A stretch of DNA of 64,000 nucleotides from Gnetum montanum (Eukaryota; Streptophyta; Gnetopsida; Gnetales; Gnetaceae): assembly GCA_015680685.1 (NCBI GenBank), contig MNCI01037820.1, positions 458,373 to 522,372 on the forward strand. The letters are read 5' to 3'. A program made the translations under genes and the position numbers. How positions within the stretch are numbered: position 1 is the stretch's first letter; every line of letters begins with the position of its first letter. Below are positions 21,694-34,440 of this stretch, in pieces. The notes under the pieces are model-generated. The model was given only the letters and a program-made list of their open reading frames with translations. It did not search any database and was not told where the DNA came from.

Positions 21694-23409
21694 TGTACCG
21701 TCCGAAATCGTTGGTGCAAGGTTGGAATGAAACAAACATCAAGAGATCCTTGAAAGAAATATAGAAGACCCTACCTTCGCTTGAGGGTAAGCTAGAATGG
21801 ACGAAGGCAGAGTGCATGGAATGGTCCACACATAGATCAAACGACTTCCCCAACATACACACTTTGCAATGCATTGGGTTATACGTAAATGATGCACATT
21901 AAAGGTAAACCATAACATAAACAGGCACAATAACGTAAAATGAAAATGTAAATGTAAACTAGAAAAACAAAGAAAACTGAAATAAATTTGGGCAAAATGT
22001 GAACTATTTTGTATTCAAAAATGATTACAGTGTGCACTGGTCAGAATGCAGTTGTGGATTGATCACAAGGCGGACATTTAGCCCCAGTGGGTAATGATGG
22101 GTGCTGGAAGATGCAGGTTTTGGGTTGCAGGGAAATGCAACATTCTAGTCTGATGCCCAACGTACAGGTTGATGCTCAGATTTTGCTAAGTGTCCCCAGA
22201 TTCCAGTTTTTGTGTCCGTTTGTAAAAATTGCCAACCTTGATCTAGTGAAAAATCGACGTTTTTATGAGATCTTGGGTGTTAGATTTGGATCTAGAAGGA
22301 GATGAGTGGCTATGAGGTGAGAAAAATTTAGATCAGGAGACAAGTGGTGTGTTGACTGATTTGATGCTATTTTGGAGGACTTTGTGGGGTTGACGTTGGG
22401 CTATACACGGGCCAGCGTCAACCTCAGCGTACACCTCATGAACTTCCATGTTGGTTGTCTGACTCTGTACACTAGTGCTTGCCCCTTCATGCCTGAGCAC
22501 TTTTGATCCTCCAAGGTGTCTGAATGCCAATTTTAACTTTCTTTTTGATGGAGTTTCAGGCCTGTTTTAGTGGTCTACGCTGACCTATACGCTGGCCAGC
22601 ATATACCAAGGTGTGCCTAGCATAAACACTTCAAAATGCATCATTTCAAGGTCAAAACTTGATTTTTAGGTGCCTTTAATGATGCCCAATAGTTTCCCTA
22701 TCTCTAGGAGTCCATTTCAGGTGAAAATATTGCTCTTTGGTGCTTTTTCTTGGCCGTTTTTGGTGGTATACGCTGGCCAGCATATACCAAGGTGTGCTCA
22801 GCGTATACACTTGAAAATGCATTATTTCAAGGTCAAAAATTGATTTTTAGGTGCATGTGATGATGCCCAATAGTTGCGCTACCTCCAGGAGTCAATTTTA
22901 GATGAAAATCTTACTCTTTCGTATCTATTTTGGGCCATTTTTGGTGGTGTACGTTGGGCTATACACTAGCTAGAGTACAGCAAGATGTACCCAACGTACA
23001 CACATAAAAATGCATCATCTAGGGCCCAAAATTTGATTTTAGGAGGCTGAGAGTTGCTGGGGACCTTGGGAAAGGTCCTAGGGGGTCCAAACGCTCAATT
23101 TTGACATGTTTTGACTCATTTTTGGGACCCAAAAGTTGCTATACGCTAGCCTGTACGCTAGCCAACGTATAGCCCAGCGTGTAGACTGTATACTTAGTCA
23201 AACCCAAGTATTTTGGATTCAAAACATGAAATTCCTGATGTAAGATGCTGATGTAGTCACCTGTGGATCCCAAGGAACTCTTGCTTATTCAATTATGCTC
23301 CGTTTGATGCTATTTTTGAGGCTTTTAAGCTTGGTCATGCTGGGGACCAACATAACTTAGCTCAATTTCTGTCTACAAGTGTTAGCCAATTTTTTTTTTT
23401 GGTGTTTCA
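21694..23409 (-). repeat. Tat-2 5' LTR
   Basis: Plus-strand text TGTACCGTCC...GGTGTTTCA, homologous over its full length to 13537-15261. It is followed on the right by the target duplication. Confidence 0.95.
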
Positions 23410-23414
23410 ATGGA
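23410..23414 (+). repeat. Target-site duplication of Tat-2 (right copy)
   Basis: ATGGA directly after the LTR end TTTCA. Integrase sequence of Ath-1 resumes here. Confidence 0.95.
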
Positions 23415-23890
23415 AACTTCCTATTGGCTATTCTCCCTATGAGCTAGTGTTTGGAAAACTTCCAATACAACCAATATAATCCAATATTTGTAAAGTTTCA
23501 ATAGCCTATGACTTGAACCTTGACCTGAGTTTAGCATAGAAAGAATGATTGATGAACCTAAATGTGCTAGATGAGAACCAATTAGTGGCCCTATCCTCAA
23601 ATGAAGTGCACATGGCATACAATAAAACACAACATGACCTTAGAATAAAAAAGGTAAAATTCCAACTTGGTGATAAGGTTCCTTACTAGAACCCCACACA
23701 CGTACCTCAAAAAAAAAGTTCCAAATGTTGTGGAAGGGACCTTATATAATTGATGAAACTTTTTCCTTTAGGTCCATGCTAATTTACAAACCTAAAATCC
23801 AAAATAAAAAGTAGTTGGTCAACTTCCAACAAATAAAGCTTCTCCATGAGCCTAAGCAAGCCAAAGCAATAAATAACCCAACAAATGGAC
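23410..23890 (+). pseudogene. Ath-1 integrase, C-terminal part
   Basis: This continues from 13536: GKLPIGYSPYELVFGKLPIQ, then LDENQLVALSSNEVHMAY, the chromatin-contacting C-terminal strands (KVKFQLGDKVP, LWKGPYIIDETFSFRSML) and a tail ending near 23890. It aligns with 48460-48945 of Ath-3. Confidence 0.85.
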
Positions 23891-25493
23891 AACCATGCTC
23901 AATTTTTTGGATCCCCTCCTTTCAACCCAATTGTGGGAGAGATGGCCATTGATACTAATTATCTATGTGGCTACTTATTTTTTCTATTTTTAATTCTACA
24001 CATTTTTGTCTTTATAGTTATTTATTTTACAACTTTTTTATTTTAAATCTTTTTCCTATTTTACACCATTTTTTGACACCATCATTAGTACATTTAAATC
24101 TTTTTAAATATTTTACATTTTCTTATATATTCTAATTTGTTTTATTTGAGTGTGATTTTCAACTTTTGCTAACAAAAGTACTTTGTGCCAATAGGCCACA
24201 GTGGTGCTATGACTGATATTGATGGTGGTTTGTGCTTAATATTTTATTTGCTAATGTCTAGGTTCTATTTTTAAATATTTTTACTAATGGCTTAGCTATG
24301 GTTTCTTTTTCATGGTTACAGGTAATGAGTCCATGACATACACCCATCCACCAAATCTATGGTTTTCCTTATTCTAGAAGTTTGAGGTCCCTTTCATTAA
24401 AGAAACTCTTAATGAATCAATGACCCTAATAGTTTTCAAAATTGAAAAGGATTCAAAGGTTTGAAAAGGGTGCGACTTCAAGAGGACTCAATACTATTTG
24501 TGCTCTTGTACTTACTCGAATGCTTGGGTGTTTTCATGGACTTATTACCACTCCATGTTGACTAATAACAGAATGTGCAATAAATTCTTTGCATGGTATG
24601 GTTCCTATCAAAAAAAATATGAGAATTCAAAGCACACCCCTCAGACAACTAAACAAGCTACAATCACTAGTTATAAAACTAGAAAGACATGTTACCCATG
24701 CCTGAAGGTCCCCTCTAACTATGGCCCTCTCTCACTTCTTACTTTCTTTTTCTTATCTTTATGGAGTGGTGGTTGTTTGTGGCTACACTCTTTTGTATTG
24801 AGGGGGTGGATTGGTCTTAGAGTGTCGATGCTAAGTTATTGAAAGTGGTTGATTTTGGTTTAGACTAAGAATGGATCTTCTCAGGTCATTCTAAACACAT
24901 AATTCCACAATGGACTTTGTATGTCCTCAATTCAGGATTCCATTCCACCTTCTACATCATCCACCTATGATTATTGTAATTCACCTCACTACAAGTGTCC
25001 ATATTCTTGACTCTATGTCTTGGTCTAACGTACTTGAAGTCTTAGGTAGCATCTTCTAGGTTTCGATACTTAACTTCTATTGACCATTAATCACCTCTAG
25101 GGCCCATGGACTCCTTAGGTTGAGGTTATGAAAGGGCAAATAAGGCATGTGCCTACTATGGGAAGGACCCACCTACATATCCTTTGGTCAAGTTTGTTAA
25201 GTACCTTAACCTTAGGCATTCTCATAATCAGAATCTTTTGAACATCCATCTTCAGCATCAAACCATGTGTTCCTTTATATATTTTATTCAATACACAAAT
25301 TTTCCATCGCATTTTTCAATTTTTGAGCTTTCAAAGATCCTCTTCGATGATTTTATCATATTCTTGGCTTTTCTAAGACTCCATGGATTCTAATTTCATT
25401 TAAAAATTCCTCATATGTTTTGAGAAATTCAAGTTTGAAATTTTGGCTAATGGGCCTCATATATAGGGCCCGGTCGATGCAGGGGAAAAAAAC

Positions 25494-25501
25494 TATAAAT
25501 A
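25494..25501 (+). promoter_or_regulatory. Internal TATA box upstream of Ath-1 ORF3
   Basis: TATAAATA about 450 bp before the ORF3 ATG. Ath-3 has TATATATA at the corresponding place (50629). The upstream sequence (GGCCCGGTCGATGCA) recalls the U3 of the Athila LTRs. Confidence 0.45.
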
Positions 25502-25648
25502 CACATAATTCCCCTTTGATATTTTCACATTTGCTCATAAGCACTAGAGGCGTTTTTGCAAGTTTTACAGCCTAGAACATTCCTGAGCCCATAATTTTCT
25601 AATCATTAATTTGAATCACTTTGTTCTTTTACCATGCAGCTACCTAAG

Positions 25649-25946
25649 GTAAGATCTTCATCGTGGGTGCCATAAATGTACTATGTTTTATAGAAAATGT
25701 TTCACCATTTTTCTAACTCCCACTAAGGTTTAACTAAGAATTCAATTGTTAAACATTAAATTACAAGAGTTAAACCTTTCCAACAAGCTCCGGTGACATT
25801 TACAATAAATAATTAATAAAATAATCAATATGCCATGGTCCAACCTTAGTCAAAGTGTAACTAACTAATGAGAAATGAGAAAAGGTATTCAAAAATTTGA
25901 AGTTACACATGATATCTACTAATCCATGGATGTGTTGTGAGCACAG
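25649..25946 (+). other. Possible intron before Ath-1 ORF3
   Basis: The donor-like CTAAG/GTAAGATC at 25649 and an AG directly before the ORF3 ATG at 25947. Ath-3 has GGAG/GTATGC and TTGATTGCAG at the same two places. Confidence 0.4.
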
Positions 25947-28797
25947 ATGACACCAAACAGAAAACATATGTAGGAAGTAGAATCTAGGATCATCCTAAGG
26001 GAGAAAAATTCTAAAACATGAAGAGGCCAAGAATAGCCTTGAGAAGAACCACTCAAAACCCACACCATAGGACCTCTTAGGAATGAGGTAGTCGTGGAGT
26101 CTATCACACAAATTTTGGAACCAATAGCAACAATAGAAGACTCCCATCGAGATGATGCACCAACACAACCAGTAAATCTTGAGATGACCTTAATAGACTT
26201 TTGCCTAAATTAGATTAAGTCAAGGAAGATCCAAAAATTGGTGCTTCAAGAGCTAAACTTTGGCCCTTTCCTAGAACATGCACCAAGAGAAGTACAAGAC
26301 TAGTTGAAGACCTCTTCCATGTGGCCAATCATCACTTCCACCAGGAAGTGGTACATGGGAAAAAAAATCCTATTTTAGAACAACAAGCAGCCTAGAGCCA
26401 TAGTGAAGATCAAGGACATCTCAATGTCCTACATGGCATAGGACATTGTTGTAGTGCTTGGGTTGTTTAAAACAATGGAAACCTTAACAAAAATTCTAAT
26501 GTAGGCTAATCCAAGCATTAGAAAAGAATGGATGCAATGGTGTTATGGTGTCAACCACAAGGAATATGATGTTCTCACACTAGAAAAAAGGATCCATTAT
26601 AAGATTGTGACCTTCCACCTCAATCTCATGGTGAGGCCAAGAAAAATCATCACTTTCTCTACCTATGCATGTGTCACTTTGAGTGGGAGATTACTAGCCA
26701 ACCTTCTGTAGCTGATTTATCTTTAGATAGAAAAACATTTTAAAGAAAATGAATGCAAAATGAAGGCACTTCCCTTTCCATGCCTCATTAGGAAACTCTA
26801 TCGTAGGGAAGGGATATTCTGTTACACCAATGATGATATCAAAATAGTTTGAGTTTCCAATTGGGTAGAAATGATAAAGAAAAAAACACCTACCACCACT
26901 ATCCATGAGGAGGAGGACTGACCACCACCTCCACATATCACTCAAACAAGTGTCGTACATCGCCACAACTACCCAATGATTGTGCAAATATAAAAAATGG
27001 CTTCTAAGTAAACAAGAGCAATAAGCAGGCATGATTGGTGGTGACCCATCCATATACAAATCAATCATGAGTCACATTAATGAGGTGGCCCAAACGATTA
27101 GTTTGATGGATGAGGGTGGACCCATTTTCTCAACCCAAAGAATGTAGCTACCCGTGAGGTCAAATCAAAGCACTAGAGAGGTCACAGTATCTCTCATAGA
27201 ATAACAATCACTCCTAGCAACCTTTGGAAATGCCACAACCTTTTTAGTGTGCTTGGAGGAGGGTGAAGGGGCAACTATTTTGATGATGCAACATTAAGGA
27301 TAGGAAATAGTGCAGAAGTGGTTGCTAATTGGATTACCAAAATGCTCAATACACATACAACATCTACACTAGACATCACTGCACTTAAAAATTTTCAAAC
27401 ATCTACAGGAACTATAAGTAGTAGAATAAGTGCAACACAGCATGAAGAGTCATTAAACCGATTGGTGGGAACAAGGCAACTACTTCTAGATGTCTTTGAC
27501 CTTCTAGACGACATCACTGTGACCTAGTTAGAGTTTCTAGAGGTAAGGAAAAAAAACATCATATTGGAGGGGCAACATAAAGAATGAACACTTAGCTATG
27601 GAGGTTACCAAACTAAGAGCCCAGAGTGCCAACCCTACATTTCTCAACCTGGCACTCATAAGAGATGAAGATATGCAACAACTTTAGTCTAGGAACAAAG
27701 GGGTTGAGAATGCAATGGAGATGGTAATATTCTATATATCATTGGTAGAAGCCATGTAGCACAAGATTCAAAAGGCCCTAGCTCATACCTACTAGGAAAA
27801 TGTGTAATTGACCTCAAAAAATCATCACTTGCTGAATGTTGATGTGCACAAGCAATAACTGATAGATTTCATCCATCAAAAATAGGAGCAACTAGTCAAA
27901 GCAAGCATTGAATTGAGGAGATTGATAGTAGAGAACAAAAATCTCTCCATGGAGGATGTGCATGCCCTTCACTAGAAAACTATAATTGTAGTCACAGCCT
28001 AGAAATCTAAAGCTCTAAAGTTTGAGAAAGTTAAGGACCATTACAAAGAGTAAGTCAATCTAAAAAAGGAAATAAATGAAAAACATATTCAATTGGAAAA
28101 GGCATAGGTAAATTAAGCCCTCCAAAAACTCTAACAAGGTAGAGAAGTTTTGCAACCCATCATTGATGGGATCGATTCCTACAACAAAACAGAAATTTGC
28201 ATAGAGGAGTTTCAAATCGAGGAGATGATGGAGTACATCGAGTTTGCCAATCTCCATTATGCAAATTTGGCCATGTTGACTATTGAATGATCACAATCAG
28301 AGTCAGAGAAATAGGTGGCCAACTCATACTTATTGTATGAGGCCAAGTTCAAGCACCATAAGGACACTAAGAACAAGTTTGCAGTGGCTAATGGTAAACT
28401 CGAAGTTCTCAAGGCATGTTTCATAGATCAAAGATCACCTACCGAGAACCTTGCTAGAAGGATGAATGACTACCAGGAGCTACAAAATGTAGTAAGGACA
28501 TTTGATATTGAATGCAAATAGTTCACTGGCTAATTTTTCAATGTAAAGGAGATGTTGCCAATCATGCCCTATCCATGGGATATCCCCATTCTAGCCCACA
28601 TTGGTGATGCTATGTGAATTGTGAATGATCCTTAGAGTAAGAAGGATCAGATGAAGTTATTTCTTAATGTCTTTCACCTTCCACTGAAGTTTGCAACCAC
28701 AGTAGGATAGCCACAACTACCTTAGCCACCACACATGCCTAAAGTTGACCAAGGTCCTTCAAAGGCTCAAAAGCAACCACTACCTAGGACTACTTGA
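25947..28797 (+). pseudogene. Ath-1 ORF3 (Athila 3' ORF, decayed)
   Basis: A reading frame after integrase, homologous over its length to 51024-53863. It begins ATGACACC, contains LVLQELNFGPFLEHAPREV and WPIITSTRKWYMG, then a block ending ALPFPCLIRKLYRREGI. The last resembles the 'putative plant transposon protein' domain found in the third ORF of Athila-type elements (PF20167 as I recall it). A Pro-rich linker and a long coiled-coil half follow (27550-28500). It ends LPRTT at 28797. A frameshift lies between 27530 and 28315 and stops are frequent. The function is unknown; the position matches the env-like slot, but I see no signal peptide or membrane segment. Confidence 0.7.
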
Positions 28798-29026
28798 TCT
28801 TCACCATTGTCTTCATATCATCAAAGGATGTGTTGTTCAAATTTGTGTAGTCATGTCTTGGTGTTCAATTTTGTATCATGAACATCATAGTTTTTGGTAA
28901 TTTGTTGATCCATACACTTGGGCACTTATCTTTATCAAGTCAATCTATTTTTTTTTATTAAAAGTCAGTCAATAATCCCATACCTTCCAAATCTTGTAAA
29001 AGAACTTCAGGACAAGTTTTCATTTA

Positions 29027-29038
29027 GTTGTGGGGGTA
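29027..29038 (+). other. Polypurine tract of Ath-1
   Basis: GTTGTGGGGGTA abuts the LTR start TGATGAATG. It corresponds to GTCGTGGGGGTA before the Ath-3 3' LTR. Confidence 0.75.
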
Positions 29039-29995
29039 TGATGAATGTCAAAGAGTCATCTTGATGAGCCCATATTAACATAGCCTAATCAATGGGCCCC
29101 CATCAATGAGGCTCTGTTCACATGGTGTGCCCCATCAATGAGGCTACATCGACATAGCGTTTGCTACATTGATAGGAAACTATTGACATAGCCCTAGCAC
29201 AAAAACTATAAATACGAGCTCACCAGCTGCATTTATGCATAGAATTATTATCATAGTAGTAGAGCTCTTGTAGCTTTTTTATTTAAGAGTTAAAATATTT
29301 CTCTAAGTGCCCATAGTAGGAGTTAGAAAGTGTACAGATCTTTATTTGAGCACTATTGTACATGAACACACTAGTGTGAATAGTAATAAAGACGAGCTTC
29401 TTGATCAAACCTTGCAGCACTTGGATTAGATTAATGATTTATTTATGCATTTATTATTTTCATTAATTATGACATTAATTAAGATAAATTAGATTTTGAG
29501 CGATTGATCAATTAATTAATCTAAATAGATTAAGCACATAAGTACGATTACTTTGAGTGTAAACACATATTTTCTTGGTAACACCAGCAAGGTTATTTCT
29601 TAGTTTGCCTAGTAGCATAGTGCTTGGTAATCCTAGTAGTGGATACATGGGTTTAGAATATGTAAGGAAAGTGGGACCAGATGCTTATGTTAGGACTACT
29701 TAGACATTAGTTAATTTATTAGATCTTAGTAGTATTAAATCATCTTATCTTTATATTTTGGCACCATAAACTCTAAAAACATAAAACCATAAAAATCATA
29801 TACCTCAATTACACTTAACCATACCATGTACATCACAAGTGTAATTGGGAAGACAACAAATAACCTTAAGGCAAGGTTCACTACCTAGACGACTAGCATA
29901 CCGAAGAACACAAAGTCTTTGGAATTTGACCAGATCGTTCATGAATGCTTCATGATTTGTATGGTTGAGAATAAGGGTACCTTCACAACTCATTA
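29039..29995 (+). repeat. Ath-1 3' LTR
   Basis: TGATGAATGTC...CACAACTCATTA, about 957 bp. The last part pairs with 7471-7888. Upstream of its TATA box are repeats of CATCAATGAGGCT / CATTGATAGG type. Confidence 0.88.
29207..29214 (+). promoter_or_regulatory. TATA box of the Ath-1 3' LTR
   Basis: TATAAATA about 170 bp into the LTR, in line with the TATA boxes of the other Athila LTRs (40622, 41913, 54251, 60859). Confidence 0.65.
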
Positions 29996-30760
29996 GACAT
30001 TATCAGAAATGTTGATTTTGACCTTTTACTATTTTTGATGAAAATTTCAGTAAGTTGGGATAACCCAATGATGTAGTTGACTATAAATGAAAATTGTGAT
30101 TTATAGTGCTACTATAGTATAAGTTGGTGTTTACTACATTGAGAAAATGGTTGAGGTTTTGACATTAGTATAACCAACTATGCTAATTTTCCTAGTGGCA
30201 ATGTCTAAACTAGAGGGTGTGTAGTAGACCATAGTGTTTTCCAGCTAACTACTCTAAGATAGGTGGTGGAAAATAGGTTTTCACTTGGGAAAACCAAAAA
30301 TGAAAATTTTCTTGCTAAAGGATGTACATTGATTTTGGGAAATGAAATGTGAAAATTTTTTATTTTCAAATGACTACACTAGAGTCTTAGAGATGTCTAC
30401 CCTAGCTCTACTACAAAATTTCACAACAAATGTAGTTGGGTTTTCGAATGGTCTACACTAGAGTTTAGGTGTCAAGTGCAAGTTTCAATGGACAAAAATT
30501 ATAGTTTTTTCTATTGACTACACTGGGTTCCACAAAATCTAGTAACTACTATGAAAATGTAGTGAAAACCCAAATCACACACCATAACTATGCCAAGTAT
30601 ATTATATAGGGATTGGAACACTAACACTAGTTTTTACTAGTAAAAAATGAAAAAGGCTTTTGAAAATGTTGAAGATAGTTAAAAATAGGTTTTGAATATG
30701 TTAGAACAAGTTTTTTGGACTAAGAATTTGGGCAAAGCTCCTCCTTCTAACACTAGAAAC
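29996..30760 (-). other. Leader-like Tat sequence beyond the Tat-3 LTR
   Basis: In minus orientation this starts right after the LTR end with CTAGTGTTAGAAGGAGGAG, resembling the Tat-2 leader start GACACTAGAAGGAGGACC. No coding potential was seen. It may be the 5' end of a further minus-strand element into which Ath-1 was inserted. Confidence 0.4.
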
Positions 30761-32131
30761 TATAACACCTAGAAAATTTGGTCGTTGGAATACTGAAGAT
30801 CCCAAGTTGCAATAGCCTAACCTTGAATCCCAAGGGACTTTGTAAAAATAGGATCCAAGATTACCTAGGAACTTACAAAATGTAAATGAAAATGAAAAGG
30901 GGAATGGAATTACATATTCAAACAAACACTAATTAACACAAAAAATAAACTTGAAAATATATCTGCACTACAAATGAATTGAAAACTTTATTAAATGAAA
31001 GTATCAAGTTCAAAGACTACAAATTATGTGCTCAAAGCACATGAAGCTAGCTTGAATGAAGCTTGAAGCTTATTGGAGACACCAAGTTGTGTTCTATAGT
31101 TAATCTCCATGGTCCATGTACTTCCTAGTTCTAATTTCTTACAACTTCTTGTTGGTTTCCATTCAAGTCTACAACTTTGGCTACAAATGTTGTTAACAAT
31201 GGTACAAGCTTTTATTCTAGTGGTATTACACCAAGGGTATCTAATGCTCTATGTAGATGAAAAATGGAATTCAAGCTCTCAAGGTTGCAAAAGGCTATGG
31301 ATTGCAATAATTTGGTACTACTAAAAAATGTTTGGAACTAAATTTGGTACTCAAACTTGGGTTTTATAGGCTATAGGTTGCTAATTTCATGCTAAAAATT
31401 ACTATCATGGTTGCTAATAGATTGTTGTTGGTTACATGTGTAACGGCTATGATTCCTAGTGTAGATGACCATTTTTGGTAAGTTTTAATGCACTAAGGCT
31501 ATAAAAACCTAGCTACATACTAAAAATATTAAACAGACACTTGTGACTACACTAGCCTTCACCTTGACTACAGTGGCCTTGGAGGATGCTAACATCTATT
31601 GGAATTTGCTAAAATCATGGTAACTATGCTAACCAAACTACATTTTTTGTAAATCCATGATGACTACGTTGACCATGTTTCCACAACCAAAAAATGTTAT
31701 GACTACGCTAGCCATTGCTAGGAAAATAAAAATCCCAACAACACCACCATTGATCTTGCAAGTACTTTGGGTTTTGTGGGGACTATGTTGGGTGTTGTTG
31801 GGAAAAATAAAAATCCAACACCATCTATATTGGGGATGGATGGTTTCACAGTAGTTGAGGCTATACCTCTATAAAAACCCATGAAATGCCAAATCTGGTA
31901 GCCCCAAAGGCATTTTTAGCCTTCCCAAGCTCATATATTGACATTATAGGACTTTTTCCACTTGGGAAGTGAGAAAGTTGTAATTTATGAGGCATTGTTC
32001 AACCCCAAAAAGTTAAATTATACAAGATTACAATTCATGGGCTAAAAATCTTACATTTACAATGAATCCTTGCCTCAAGTTGGGTGGTGAAGGTTATAAG
32101 TTGCAACATGCATTTTCTAGGTGGTGTTTCA
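30761..32131 (-). repeat. Tat-3 3' LTR (possibly shared with a second element)
   Basis: On the plus strand it ends GGTGTTTCA at 32131, like both Tat-2 LTRs, and the next bases (GACTCAAGAGACATC) match the text before the Tat-1 LTR on the other strand. The other end near 30761 (TATAACACC, expected TG) was placed by similarity to the ends of the Tat-2 and Tat-4 LTRs (the piece CCCTTGGGATTCAAGG is shared with Tat-4). The length would be about 1.37 kb. U3 includes GACTACGCTAGCC-type motifs at 31500-31700. Confidence 0.55.
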
Positions 32132-33170
32132 TGGAGAATTGACTCAAGAGACATCAACAAATAATATAAAACACCACTACAGGTCCATCATGAACATTTC
32201 CTTTCCATGCTTGATTTCATAGTGTCAAACCATGAAGAGTTCTTGTGATGATGAGATAAGGTTACAGTAAGGCAATACAGGTTAAAGTCTACCTTTAATC
32301 ATGAAGAAATTATCACAAGGTTAATAATAAGTTCCAAATGTTGACATCATGATTATGGTTATGGTGGTGACATTCTGGATAATCAATATGGTCTTCACAT
32401 TTCATGCTTCAAGGAGTGAACACTCCACTTCAAGCCTTCTTTGGTTGTTAGGCTTCTCCCTTTGCTTGTTTGGAGCCATTGTTTTATCTTTTTCTTATTA
32501 TCAGCCTTTCGGCTTCTTGGAAAATTTCTTCCCCATTTTTTTAGGGTCAAGCCTTCATTGGATTTCATTACCAAGGGTAGCTTTGGTTTGGTTTTCCCAT
32601 TCAATGAGATGTATTACATTCAGTAGACTTAATGGTGGAGAATGATAATGAAAATGTTACATGATCTTAATGCATGAGTTTCAAACATTGGTCATCATCA
32701 TTGTTCAAGGTAAGGAAGGTTATAATCAAGCTATGAGGCTAGGCTCAAGGAGTGGTAATAACAATGATGTGAAGCAAGCACTCGTGGTACGACAAGACAA
32801 GCTAACCAAATCTTATGCATCAAGGTCACATGGTAACTTGCTGCTATGACAATTTGCACCTTTGAAGTGACATCCTAAGCTTCATTTTGTAAGCACAACA
32901 CCAAGAGAATAAGAAAACATGACCAAAAAAGCATGTTATTACAAGATAATGCATAGGGCTACACAAGGCAATCAATAGACTAGATTACCATAGGTCACTA
33001 TCATTAAGCAAAGGAGATATTTGTGTAATGTACATTAGATTTACAAAGCTTACAATTCATTTATTGTGCAAAATAGAGAGATGGAGATACAGAAAGCATG
33101 TGTAGGCTTGCTTGTTATTCTATGTATGGGCTATAGATGTTAACTATTGGTTTGTATGTGTAAAGAATAC
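32132..33170 (-). other. Tat-3 3' untranslated region
   Basis: Noncoding spacer between the integrase stop and the LTR. Unlike in Tat-1 no tandem array is present here. The piece CTTACAATTCATTTATTGTGC at 33050 recurs at 38985 inside the Tat-4 LTR. Confidence 0.55.
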
Positions 33171-34440
33171 ATTAGATGCAATAAGGTTTTAGATAGAAAT
33201 GATTAATTGGATTGGCCAATTCATTCACATTCATGTCTGCTATTCTAAAAGTTCCATTGTTGTAGACCTTGGTGATTAAGAAAGGCCTCTTCCAGGTGCC
33301 TAAGAATTTGTCCACATTCTCATAGATGATCTTAAAGACTAGGTTCCCCCTCCTTGATCATTCATTTGTTCAAGTCATAGTGATGTTGTTACTTCTACCT
33401 CTCTTGGTACCATTTAATGTGAGCAAGTGTTTGTATCCACTACTTCTCCATCAAATCCAAGTTAATAGTATGCAAATCCTTATTCTTCTTATCATTGATA
33501 AAGTCCAATAAGACCATTTTGAGTGGTAGAACCTACAATTCAAGAGGCAAAATAGCTTCAAATTGGTAAACTAGGCTATATGGGGTTACATCAGTTGTGG
33601 TTCAATATGTTATTCTATAAGTCCAAAGTGCATGAACAAGCCACTCATGCCACTTACATTTGCTATTATTTAACATCTTTTTAAGAAAGTTTATGATGGC
33701 CTTATTGCTAGCTTCAACTTTTCCATTGACTTGAGGGTAGTAAAATGATAAAAAGGAATGCTTGATGCCTAGATCTTGACAAAAGATTTATGTTTCTTGG
33801 ATACTAAATGGTGGTCCATTATTAGTGACTATGGTCATAGGTATGCCAAAATGGGCTACTATGTTGTTGAATATTAATCTACAAACTTGTTGAGATGTTG
33901 TTTTCCTTAGGGCAATAGCCGCAACCCACTTAGTAAAGTATTCAGTTTTAGTGATGATGAAACTATGTCCTATGGAAGACTTAGACATTATAGGTCAAAT
34001 AATGTCAAGTCCCCACTATTGAAATAGCCAAGTTATCTAAGTAGTGTGTAACTTAGTTGGTGACACATGTATTAGATTACTATGTCCTTGATAAGTATCA
34101 CAAGTTTTAACCTTCTATAGGTAGTTTCTTTCCATATAGGGCCAAAAATAGCCTAATCATCTAATTTTAGTGGTCATGGCTCTAAGTCCTATATGTCCCC
34201 CACATACATCATCATGAACTTGCTCAAGGACTATGCAGGCTTCAATTTTTCCAAGCACACTAACATTATGTCATTATAGGACCATCAACATAATGTATTA
34301 TCACCCATGATGACATACTATTTTGATCTTTTACGTACAACATTCTGTTAAGAACCAAGTGTTGTGGAGATTCACCATGCATTAGGTAAAACTTGATATC
34401 GTCATACCATTCCTTTTGAGGAATGGTATTGATAGAGGCT
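33170..34440 (-). pseudogene. Tat-3 integrase (decayed)
   Basis: Minus-strand integrase, collinear with 2520-3661. The core has SKSSIGHSFIITKTEYFTKW, then IVAHFGIPMTIVTNNGPPF with the second catalytic Asp changed to Asn. The C-terminal end reads GTFRIADMNVNELANPINH and stops near 33170. Stops are common in the zinc-binding part. It is the last pol domain of Tat-3 and would catalyse strand transfer. Confidence 0.78.

Larger units (their letters stand above)
13537..23409 (-). mobile_element. Tat-2: complete non-autonomous Tat element (gag-protease only)
   Basis: Two direct LTRs (13537-15261 and 21694-23409), a 5 bp ATGGA target duplication and minus-strand gag and protease define a full 9,873 bp element. 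No RT, RNase H or integrase can be found between the protease (ending near 17070) and the 3' LTR. That 1.8 kb holds an array and untranslated sequence. LTR ends (TGAAAC...GGTACA) and the polypurine tract match Tat-1. In the first 60 bp of the two LTRs I count 10 differences, all transitions, so the insertion is old. Confidence 0.93.
23891..25946 (+). other. Ath-1 noncoding region between integrase and ORF3
   Basis: AT-rich, with no conserved protein. It aligns in patches with 48946-51023 of Ath-3 (for example ACACCCATCCACC at 24342 and TGTGGGAGA at 23932). It contains a TATA box at 25494 and a donor-like site at 25649. Confidence 0.65.
7469..29995 (+). mobile_element. Ath-1: Athila-lineage Ty3/gypsy element, split by Tat-2
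   Basis: The order is truncated 5' LTR, Asp-tRNA primer site, gag, protease, RT, RNase H, integrase, noncoding region with a TATA box, ORF3, polypurine tract, 3' LTR. It is collinear with Ath-3 (41775-54816). Without the 9.88 kb of Tat-2 and its duplicated target it measures about 12.6 kb, close to Ath-3's 13.0 kb given its missing 5' LTR part. Tat-1 interrupts its 5' LTR and Tat-2 its integrase, so it is older than both. Every coding domain carries stops or frameshifts. Confidence 0.85.

Noticed and set aside
21053-21735. ORFs of 112, 136 and 187 codons with heptapeptide repeats
   Set aside because: They are produced by the 21 bp minisatellite, whose length is a multiple of three; frames are open on both strands at once and no family is recognised.
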